Source: JACNKJ01 sp964344565 (GTDB lineage Bacteria; Krumholzibacteriota; Krumholzibacteriia; JACNKJ01). From it: DNA of 64,000 nucleotides. The stretch's first letter is position 1. Each line of letters starts with the position of its first letter. The notes beneath the pieces are model-generated. The model did not search any database. It had not been told where the DNA came from and worked only from the letters and a program-made list of their open reading frames with translations. The stretch is from NCBI GenBank assembly GCA_964344565.1, contig CAYFNT010000003.1, positions 1-64,000 on the forward strand, read 5' to 3'. A program made the translations under genes and the position numbers. Positions 57,092-64,000 of this stretch are shown here, one piece after another.

Positions 57092-57466
57092 GTGCGGGAT
57101 TTCAAGCACTATGAAGCATGGGCAAGAGCTCAACGCCTAGTTGCACATGTCTACAAAGTTTCCGCTGTCCTTCCGAAATCTGAAACCTACGGTCTACAGT
57201 CACAGATTCGTCGAGCCGCTATCTCAATTCCAACAAATCTCGCGGAAGGGGCTGGCAAGGCTTCGAAGTTGGATTTTGCTCGATATCTGAGGATCGCTAC
57301 CGGCTCCTGCAATGAACTGGAGAGTTTGCTCCTTCTAACACTTGAGCTGAACCTCCTCGACAGTGATGTAGTCGATTCGACGATCGAAGAGCTATCAGTA
57401 GTCCGAAGAATGTACATCGCACTATGGAAAGCCGTGAAGAGATCCCATGTAACTGATCGAATTTGA
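57092..57466 (+). CDS. Four-helix-bundle protein (23S rRNA-intervening-sequence/S23 family)
   Basis: 124 residues, start GTG with GGAGG upstream. The family pattern is clear: FKHYEAWARAQRLVAHVYKV, GLQSQIRRAAISIPTNLAEG, FARYLRIATGSCNELESLL. The fold is a pentameric four-helix bundle, related to Avd of diversity-generating retroelements, but no reverse transcriptase or template/variable repeats are near. The gene is AT-richer than its surroundings and sits between two inverted heptamer arrays, which suggests it moves with them as a cassette. Function in bacteria unknown. Confidence 0.9.
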   Translation: MRDFKHYEAWARAQRLVAHVYKVSAVLPKSETYGLQSQIRRAAISIPTNLAEGAGKASKLDFARYLRIATGSCNELESLLLLTLELNLLDSDVVDSTIEELSVVRRMYIALWKAVKRSHVTDRI

Positions 57467-57489
57467 TAAAAATCACAATCTTGCGACCC

Positions 57490-57607
57490 GAGACTGGAGA
57501 CTGGAGACCAGAGACTGGAGACTGGGGACTGGAGACCGGAGACTGGAGACCGGAGACTGGAGACTGGAGACTGGAGACCAGAGACTGGAGACTGGGGACT
57601 GGAGACT
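57490..57607. repeat. Heptamer-repeat array E (GGAGACT / GGAGACC)
   Basis: About 17 tandem heptamers (GAGACTG with variants), 23 bp after the four-helix-bundle gene and directly against the stop codon of the next gene. It is the reverse-complement type of array D, and includes a larger internal duplication of six to seven heptamers. Confidence 0.92.
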
Positions 57608-60604
57608 CTAAAACTGCGCCCCAATACTGAAATGCACCCTCCTGTCCCCCATCTCCTGCAGGTTCGTCGGCCAGGCGAAATCCCAGAGCAGGAGCCAGCC
57701 GCCCAGGTTGAAACGCAAACCGTAGCCGATGTCGCCGCGGAGGTCGCGCAGGTGGTATCCGCCGTCGCTTGAAGCGGCCTGGAACCGGTCACCCTCGTTC
57801 CAGGCTCCGCCGAAGTCGGCGAAGAATGCTCCGCCGATATTGCCGAAGGCCAGAGGGATGGGCCCGCCGAACCACACGCCGCGGATGAAGGGGAAGCGCC
57901 ACTCCAAGCTGCCCAGCACCGTGCGGGTGCCGGCGAACTCGAGGTAGTCGTATCCTCGCAGGCTCATGGGTCCGCCCAGGTGGAAGAAGAGCGGATCGCC
58001 CTTGCCTTCGCCGGACAGGCCGTCGCTGCGGCGCGCGGAAAGACGCAGCGCCAGGCTGTGCCCGGCCGGTCCCAGGAGGTACTTGCGATAGTCGGCCACG
58101 CCCACCCATCGGTTCACGTCGATATCACCGGCCACGTCGGTGGCGTAGCTGAGGCTTGCGATCCAACGGCTGCCCTTCACCGGCCCGAGATAGTCGAATA
58201 GCGCGTTGTCGTGCACCAGCGAGATGCCCGGCTGCAGAAGCAGTCGGTTCTCGGGATCGCGGACACCGCCCTCCACGGGATCGCCGAAGAGGTCCACCTC
58301 GGTGAAGTACTCCCGGCGGGTGTAGTAGAAGTTCAGGTCCGCCTCGAGGCGGGTGAAGAGGCTGAATGGATAGATTCCTCCCGCCCAGACGCCGCGGCTC
58401 CACTCGTAGAAGAGCCGATCCTCGGGCAGGGTTTCCTCGAGGCCGCTCACCGTGCTCTGATAGAAGTTCAGGAAGCTGTAGGCGCCCACGCTCCAGTTGA
58501 AGCGCTGCTGACGATTGGTGTAGCCGAAGAGGAAGTTCGAGTCGCTGATGCGTCCGAAGATGTCGAGCATGATGAGCATCTCGTGGTCGCCCAGCACGTC
58601 CTTGAGCTGAATGACGCTGCTTCCGTAGAAGCCGTAGAGATTGTGATAGGTGAGCTGCCGGCCCACCGCGTCCACCAGGAATCGAACCTTGTAGTCCTCG
58701 TTGATTCCCGCCAGGGAATCGGGCTCTTCGGCCTCGGTTTCGTCGGCCAGGGCCAGGACCGAAGGCAGGGTCTGATCGAAGGGTCGATGGGTCCAGCGCT
58801 CGGGATCGCCGGAAGCGCTTTCGCCGCTCAGCTCAGCCACGGCTTCGTGCAGGAAGATGTCGTATCCGCCTTGGCGGAGGGTCGAGAAGACGAGGCGCTC
58901 TCCATCGGCGGACAGGTTTGGATCCAGCACGCCCCCCGCGGGAGCCAGCACTCGCTCGGGCAGGAGTCCCTTGCGCCAGATCCAGAGATCCTCCAGACCC
59001 GCCGCGTCGCTGGTGAAGTAGAGGCCGCCGTCGGGGCGAGGAAGTGGCGATCGATCGTGTCCGGCCGTGGAAACCAGGGGCTCCGCGGGACCGTCCAGGC
59101 GCAATATCCACAGGTCATAGCCGCGGCCGGGCTCGAAGACCTCTCCATGCCCGCCGAAGGTGTCCAGGGACAGATCGCCCGGCGCGGGTACTCCATCCTC
59201 GAAGAGCTTGGGGAAGAGCGCCGGATGACGGGCATAGACCAGCGAACCCGCATCCAGCCAGGCCGGATCCTGCTCGTCGGCCAGATCGTCGGTGAGGGGC
59301 GACCACAGACCGCCGGTCAGATCGAGCAGCCAGAGATCGGTGACGCCTCCGGAAACTCCCGACACGACGATGCGCGTTCCATCCGGCGACCAGGCGGGAT
59401 GGCGCATGCTGTCCAATGGCGGACGGAAGCGCTCGAGTTCCTCGCCGTTCTCGGCGTCCACGATGACCAGCTCATCGCGTCCGCCCTTGAGGGCCACGAA
59501 GACCAGTCGCTCGCCCGTGGGATCGAAACAGGCGCCCGTGTCGAAGGGATGCAGACTCTCCAGGCCCATGGACCGGTGACCCGTGACCAGCTTCTTCACC
59601 TCCTTGCCGTCGGTGACGCCGGCCAGGTAGAGGTTCACCTCGCCCTTGTGATCGCTGAAGTAGGCCACCCGGTCGCCCCGGGGCGAAAGCACCGGATTGC
59701 GGAAGAAGACCTTGCTCTCCTTCTCGTGCTCGCGAAGGGGAAAGGCGATCTGGGCCGGATCCTCGCGCCCTTCCATGTTCTTCCAGGCCACGGCCCGCGC
59801 GTCCCGGCGGAACTGTCGGCTGAGTTCCTTCAGATCCATGCCAAGGCGTTTCTCGAGGCTCTTCTCGAAGGTGCGTTCGCGGCGGGTGCCGCGCACCAGC
59901 TCGGCCAGCACGCCCTCGCCGTAGTTCTCCACCAGGTAGCGGATCACCGCCTGGCCTTCCTTGTAGACCATGAAGCCGCCGAAGTAGCTGTCGAGGTCGT
60001 AGAGGTAATCCCCCGCCACGGAATCCTGAAGGAACTGCTCGGCCTCGGAATCCCATCCGGTGGACAGGTACTCGGCCATGCCCTCGATGAACCAGAGAGG
60101 CGGCATCTGCATCTGCCCCAGGCTGCGCATGGCGTGCTCGGGACCGATGCCGCCGTACAGGATGTCCAGCATGAAGACGTGCACGAGCTCGTGGGCCACC
60201 ACGTGCCGGAAGTCGGGCACGGATCCGTTGTAGGGAAGCACCACGCGGCTGCGATAGATGTCGGTGAATCCGCCGGTGGCCTCGCTGATGAGCGAGGGCG
60301 TCACGTTGGTCTGCTGGAAGAAGGGATGGGCGCTGTAGAGCACCAGGGGCACCCGCGCCGATGGTCGGTGATCCAGGAGCAGCGAGAGGCGCTCGTAGGC
60401 CTCCTCCACCAGGAGCACTGCCTGGGTGGCCAAGGCCTCTTCCTCGGGATAGTAGTAGAGATCGAAGTGAGGACTGTGATAGACGCGCCAGTCGAAGGAC
60501 TCGTAGTGGACTTTGTTCTTTCCGAAGTATTGCGCGCCTGCTGATCCGGCCAGCAGCACGAGGATCAGCAGGGCGGCTGGGAGTCGTTTCACGTCGAACC
60601 TCAT
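57608..60604 (-). CDS. Fusion of gluzincin peptidase (MA type), TolB-like propeller and outer-membrane barrel
   Basis: 998 residues. Signal peptide (about 1-24). The peptidase domain has HELVH at 138-142 and the third ligand Glu174 in EGMAEYL. A propeller follows from about 300 to 590 with WD40/TolB repeats (VFFRNPVLSPRGDRVAYFSD, HPAWSPDGTRIVVSG). From about 650 to the end the sequence alternates as beta strands and ends with VHFSIGAQF, an Omp85/BamA-like 16-strand barrel with terminal Phe. It is expected to span the outer membrane with protease and propeller exposed to the periplasm or surface. 1 bp after the TamB-like gene stop. Confidence 0.82.
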   Translation of the reverse strand: MRFDVKRLPAALLILVLLAGSAGAQYFGKNKVHYESFDWRVYHSPHFDLYYYPEEEALATQAVLLVEEAYERLSLLLDHRPSARVPLVLYSAHPFFQQTNVTPSLISEATGGFTDIYRSRVVLPYNGSVPDFRHVVAHELVHVFMLDILYGGIGPEHAMRSLGQMQMPPLWFIEGMAEYLSTGWDSEAEQFLQDSVAGDYLYDLDSYFGGFMVYKEGQAVIRYLVENYGEGVLAELVRGTRRERTFEKSLEKRLGMDLKELSRQFRRDARAVAWKNMEGREDPAQIAFPLREHEKESKVFFRNPVLSPRGDRVAYFSDHKGEVNLYLAGVTDGKEVKKLVTGHRSMGLESLHPFDTGACFDPTGERLVFVALKGGRDELVIVDAENGEELERFRPPLDSMRHPAWSPDGTRIVVSGVSGGVTDLWLLDLTGGLWSPLTDDLADEQDPAWLDAGSLVYARHPALFPKLFEDGVPAPGDLSLDTFGGHGEVFEPGRGYDLWILRLDGPAEPLVSTAGHDRSPLPRPDGGLYFTSDAAGLEDLWIWRKGLLPERVLAPAGGVLDPNLSADGERLVFSTLRQGGYDIFLHEAVAELSGESASGDPERWTHRPFDQTLPSVLALADETEAEEPDSLAGINEDYKVRFLVDAVGRQLTYHNLYGFYGSSVIQLKDVLGDHEMLIMLDIFGRISDSNFLFGYTNRQQRFNWSVGAYSFLNFYQSTVSGLEETLPEDRLFYEWSRGVWAGGIYPFSLFTRLEADLNFYYTRREYFTEVDLFGDPVEGGVRDPENRLLLQPGISLVHDNALFDYLGPVKGSRWIASLSYATDVAGDIDVNRWVGVADYRKYLLGPAGHSLALRLSARRSDGLSGEGKGDPLFFHLGGPMSLRGYDYLEFAGTRTVLGSLEWRFPFIRGVWFGGPIPLAFGNIGGAFFADFGGAWNEGDRFQAASSDGGYHLRDLRGDIGYGLRFNLGGWLLLWDFAWPTNLQEMGDRRVHFSIGAQF

Positions 60605-63600
60605 CTAGTATTCGTAGCGGAATCGTATGTCGAAGTTGTACTCGTTGGGCAGGGTCTCGGCCCCCAATTCCTCACCCCGATTGATAAGCTCCATGCGCAG
60701 GATCATCCAGTCCAGAAGCCGGTTTTCCATGCCCAGCTCCCAGGTGGAATCCAGGCTGAGACCGTGGTTGTAGGTCACGTAGAAGCCGCCGGGCAGGTAG
60801 CGCCCCACCTGCCATCGGGTCTCCTGCACGCTCAGGGGATTGCCCTCGATCTCCACGGTGTCGAAGATGCCGGAGAAGAGCTCGCCGGATGCCCAGCTTT
60901 CCAGACGTCCCACCAGCTGATTGGACACCGTGCCTCCCACGGCCTCGCCGGTGCTTTCGCCCCAGCCCTGTCCGCTCTGGGGCGCGCCGATGAGGATGCG
61001 CAGCACGTCCTCCTCGTTGTAGCCCAGTGAGCTTTCCACGCCCACCTGGGGCTCCTCGAGGGTGCCGGTGATCTCCAGGGTGATGCGATCGTCCCGGGTC
61101 TCGGTCTCGGCCACGATGAAGAGCTCGGGGTTGAAGCCCTTGGCGCGATTGAAGTCGAGGTTTCCTTCCTTCAGGTGGAAGACGTGCCAGAAGAGCGTGT
61201 AGCGACCACGGCGTATGTCCAGCACGCCGGAGATGTCCTGACCCGTGGGCAGGCTGGTCACGGTGATGTCGCCGGCCAGTTCCAGGTCGGCCTCGGCGTC
61301 GCGCAGGTAGAGCCCGCCGTCGCTGCTGAGATCCAGCTTGTAGGACAGCGGAGCGGGGTCATCCGTGGCGACGGCGGACTGTTCCACGAGATTGTGCAGT
61401 TCCCCTCGGGCGACTTCGAAGCGCCCCTCCAGATAGGGATGCTCGCGGAATCCTTCCTCGACGTAGGTGCTCAGGGACAGATCCCCATCGAGGGTGCCCG
61501 TGAAGATGGGCAGGGTGCTGAGGGAGAACTGGGACACCCTCGCCTCGGCCTCGTAGCGCAGGGGACCGCGCCAGGTGAGCCAGCCATGGGCCTCCACCTG
61601 GCCCGAGCGGCTTCCCTGGAAGCGCAGGCCCTCGCGGGCCGTGGCCGACTCCAGGAAGAGGGTATCCCCCTCCACCCGACCCTTGGCCTGGACATCCACG
61701 AATTCCTCTTCCCAGGCCATGGGCCGAATGCGCCCACGGGTCAGTTCCATGCGGCCCCGGGGCTCGGGCTGACGCGCGGTGCCGGCCAGAGCCACCCGGG
61801 CTTCGAGATCACCCTCGGCCACGGCCAGCCAGGGATTCAGGAAGGGTTGGAAGTCCTCCAGGCGACCGCGGAAGTCCAGCTCGCCGCCCAGGGCGCCGTC
61901 GGGATCCTGGCGAGGCGGCGCGAAGAGGGACAGCTCCAGGGGCAGGTGGATCTGTCCCTCCAGCAGGCTGCCTTCCTCGCCTCCGACCCGAGCTTCGAGG
62001 CGGTGGAAATGCAGGGTGCTGCCCGAGGAACTGGCCGTCCATCGGACCTTGTCCAGGGCGGCCGCCCCCATGCGGAAGGAATCCATCTCCGCCACGCTTT
62101 CCAGGCGCAGGCGATCCTGGGGACCGTCCAGGTGCAGGTTGCCCGTGATGCGGCCGGCCATGTCACTGGAGTCGGCCCGGAATGCGTTCAGGCGCTCCAG
62201 GGGGAACTGGCCGAACTCGAGGTCGAGATCCACGCCGAGCTGTTCCTTCACGAACTCCGCTTCGCCGTCCAGGAGGGCTCCGGGCGGGGGCAGGCCGTCC
62301 ATCCAGCCGCTGGCTTTCAGAGCGCTGCCGTCGGGCAGACGCCAGTCGAGGGATGCGAGATTGAGGGAGTCGCCCTCCCATCGCGCCCGCACCGTGTTGC
62401 TGCCGTCGTCCTGCCCGTGCAGGCGCAGATCCTCCAGATCCATGCGCAGGTCGAGGCGATCCTCGGCGTCCAGGAGCAGACGTCCTCGGGATCTGCCCAT
62501 GTCGGCGAGGAAGGGCGGCAGCCAGGTGCGGAACATGCTGAAGTCGAGCTCGTCCCAGTCCATCACGCTGATGCCGCCATGATGGCGTTTCCACTCCAGC
62601 CCCAGACGGCCCGAACCGGACAGGAACTCCACCGCGTCCACCGCCGGCGACTCGCCCAGATGCAGCGCGAAGGGACGGTCGTTGAGCCAGTCCTCCTCCA
62701 GGTAGTGCACCCAGAAACGCTCGAATCGCATGATGGGCGGATCCGCGTTCAGGGGCACGGAGCCGGCCACGGTGAGACTGAGGGGATCTCCTTCCAGGGA
62801 GGCATAGGCCAACTCCAGGCTGTCCAGATGAACCCTGGCTCTGAGGAATCCCTTGTTAAAATCGAATTTCCAATAGCTTACACGGTTCGCTTCGAGTATG
62901 AGATCAAGAGGATCGAGCTCCAGGGCCTCGGTGCTGAGCTCCACCCTGCCCGAGTCCACCGCCGCGCCCATGTAGACCGCGTTGCGGAAGGGGCCGCTCA
63001 GGGAGAGGGACGGGGCCAGGGCCGGACCGCTGAGATGAAGACTGAAATCGAGTTCGCCCGTGAGAGTCGAATCCCCGCTGAAGCTGCGGGCCAGATCCGA
63101 GGAGCGGCTGCTCCCCGATCCGGTGATCTCCAGCAGCTCCTCCTCGGGCAGCAGCCAGCCGGACAGCTCCAGGTCCAGGCCCCGGTCCACCGCCTCGATG
63201 CTCCGCAGGCTGATGCTGTCGCCCAGGATGCCGATCTCGCCGCTGCAGGCGCCGAAGGGCAGTTCCATGAAGCTGCCGGCGTCCAGATCCATGCGGATGG
63301 TCAGGTCATGCTCCGTGCCGTTCAGGGAGCCCTGGCCGCTGAGGTCGCTGGCGGGACCGTCCCCCAGGAAGCGGCCGAGGTCGAAGTGGCTCACGCGGCC
63401 ACGGATGTCCAGGCTCAGGGGAAGGTCGCTCTGGGGAAGCTGGAAGCGCGCCGAGCCTCTCACGGCATTGCGATTCACGCGGCCCTCGGCCTCGGTGAAG
63501 GAAAGTCTTCCCCCGCCGTCGTAGCGACCGGTGAGGCGCATGTCCACGAGGCGGAATCCGTAGAGTTCGCCGCTCACCTGTCCGGCGAGGAGAAGGCTGT

Positions 63601-64000
63601 CCGGCTTTCCGGAGAGTTCGAACTCGCCGGCCAGCCGGCTGTCAGTGACGAGCTCTTCGCCGAGAAGCAGGGCCACCTCGTCCAGACGCAGGCTGTCTGC
63701 CTGTCCGGCAAGCGCGATGGACGGTCCGGCGTCGAGCTGGAAGCTGCCCCCCACCGTGCAGGCGCTGCCCGGAAGCTCTAACCTGAGGCTGTCGAGCCGA
63801 AGTTCCTGTTCGGCCAGGAACACGTCGCCCTCGAGCCCCAAGACCTCCAGCCCCGAGGGGATGCGGCCGGCGAGGGAGTCGATGTTGACCCGCATGCCCG
63901 TGGCGTCACGGTGGAAAGCGAGATGGGCGCTTCGGATGCGCAGGCTGTCCAGGCCTTCATCGCCAGGTCGCAGCAGAAGGAAGTCGCGCAGGCTCAGCGA
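60605..64000 (-). CDS. TamB-like (DUF490) translocation/assembly protein, N-terminus outside window
   Basis: More than 1130 residues are visible, and the frame runs open through the right edge. Long beta-helical repeats of AsmA/TamB type (GRLGLEWKR, SLDIRGRVSHFDLGRF) lead to the C-terminal DUF490 domain with GDITVTSLPTGQDISGVLDIRRGRY, SLGYNEEDVLRILIG and the ending FDIRFRYEY. TamB is anchored in the inner membrane and bridges to a BamA-family partner in the outer membrane. The adjoining gene encodes a barrel protein of that class, a suggestive but unproven pairing. Confidence 0.85.
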   Translation of the reverse strand, partial: SLSLRDFLLLRPGDEGLDSLRIRSAHLAFHRDATGMRVNIDSLAGRIPSGLEVLGLEGDVFLAEQELRLDSLRLELPGSACTVGGSFQLDAGPSIALAGQADSLRLDEVALLLGEELVTDSRLAGEFELSGKPDSLLLAGQVSGELYGFRLVDMRLTGRYDGGGRLSFTEAEGRVNRNAVRGSARFQLPQSDLPLSLDIRGRVSHFDLGRFLGDGPASDLSGQGSLNGTEHDLTIRMDLDAGSFMELPFGACSGEIGILGDSISLRSIEAVDRGLDLELSGWLLPEEELLEITGSGSSRSSDLARSFSGDSTLTGELDFSLHLSGPALAPSLSLSGPFRNAVYMGAAVDSGRVELSTEALELDPLDLILEANRVSYWKFDFNKGFLRARVHLDSLELAYASLEGDPLSLTVAGSVPLNADPPIMRFERFWVHYLEEDWLNDRPFALHLGESPAVDAVEFLSGSGRLGLEWKRHHGGISVMDWDELDFSMFRTWLPPFLADMGRSRGRLLLDAEDRLDLRMDLEDLRLHGQDDGSNTVRARWEGDSLNLASLDWRLPDGSALKASGWMDGLPPPGALLDGEAEFVKEQLGVDLDLEFGQFPLERLNAFRADSSDMAGRITGNLHLDGPQDRLRLESVAEMDSFRMGAAALDKVRWTASSSGSTLHFHRLEARVGGEEGSLLEGQIHLPLELSLFAPPRQDPDGALGGELDFRGRLEDFQPFLNPWLAVAEGDLEARVALAGTARQPEPRGRMELTRGRIRPMAWEEEFVDVQAKGRVEGDTLFLESATAREGLRFQGSRSGQVEAHGWLTWRGPLRYEAEARVSQFSLSTLPIFTGTLDGDLSLSTYVEEGFREHPYLEGRFEVARGELHNLVEQSAVATDDPAPLSYKLDLSSDGGLYLRDAEADLELAGDITVTSLPTGQDISGVLDIRRGRYTLFWHVFHLKEGNLDFNRAKGFNPELFIVAETETRDDRITLEITGTLEEPQVGVESSLGYNEEDVLRILIGAPQSGQGWGESTGEAVGGTVSNQLVGRLESWASGELFSGIFDTVEIEGNPLSVQETRWQVGRYLPGGFYVTYNHGLSLDSTWELGMENRLLDWMILRMELINRGEELGAETLPNEYNFDIRFRYEY

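Noticed and set aside
56885..57607. Diversity-generating retroelement around the Avd-like four-helix-bundle gene
   Set aside because: No reverse transcriptase, template repeat or variable repeat is present in the window.

Overview
The window is high-G+C bacterial chromosome from what looks like an uncultured lineage of the FCB group (Krumholzibacteriota/Eisenbacteria-like). This placement is an inference. It rests on four large secreted proteins that end in a PNPFNP...K-x-x-LLK sorting-like domain, on dockerin-like and LVIVD-repeat surface proteins, on a metalloprotease/propeller/outer-membrane-barrel fusion next to a TamB-like gene, and on a complete methylmalonyl-CoA pathway. No rRNA or other taxonomic marker gene was found to settle it.

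Region 1 (1-4.2 kb) is the end of an integrated element of lower G+C: the C-terminus of a P4/D5-type primase, a 9-bp iteron cluster flanking an AT-rich segment (a likely replication origin), a small HTH protein, a tyrosine integrase, and a DUF262/DUF1524 (GmrSD-like) defence-type gene. It abuts the 3' end of a tRNA-Lys(UUU). Region 2 (4.3-12.2 kb) is a minus-strand housekeeping run: tig-clpP-clpX-lon-engB-purA with tRNA-Leu(UAG) upstream. Region 3 (12.3-14.4 kb) holds a crotonase, a PepSY-type membrane protein and a DUF4920 protein.

Region 4 (14.4-18.4 kb) is the most unusual part. Two tandem paralogous secreted proteins, each 631 codons with the start codons chosen here, are each interrupted at codon 188 by an in-frame TGA in the same context (Asn-Cys-TGA-Gly-Gly). 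In both mRNAs the TGA is followed, 20 nt later, by the loop of the same hairpin (stem GGCGGA/UCCGCC, loop GGUC), and the loop is the same as that of the E. coli fdhF SECIS. I read them as an undescribed family of secreted selenoproteins with a Cys-Sec pair.

Region 5 (18.5-29.4 kb) encodes propionyl-CoA carboxylase (beta, biotin carboxylase, BCCP), methylmalonyl-CoA mutase large subunit and epimerase on the plus strand. The B12-binding subunit, MeaB and a 3-hydroxyacyl-CoA dehydrogenase lie on the minus strand, with small envelope proteins between. Region 6 (29.5-40.7 kb) has two LVIVD-propeller surface proteins, a lamin-tail protein, a KAP NTPase, a secreted NUC1 endonuclease and a small membrane protein. 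Region 7 (40.8-48.9 kb) has DUF418, YjbQ, MFS and M29 aminopeptidase genes, a sugar-type ABC importer without an ATPase gene, and a PII-like protein. Region 8 (48.9-56.8 kb) has two dockerin-like secreted proteins, a second crotonase, gatCAB and a UvrD/PcrA helicase. Region 9 (56.8-64 kb) has a four-helix-bundle gene between inverted heptamer arrays, then the protease-barrel fusion and a TamB-like gene running off the right edge.

Heptamer-repeat arrays of two sequence families occur at five places between genes (12.1, 13.2, 45.1, 56.9 and 57.5 kb). Most of the remaining open reading frames longer than 60 codons are antisense or frame-shifted shadows of high-G+C genes and are not listed.
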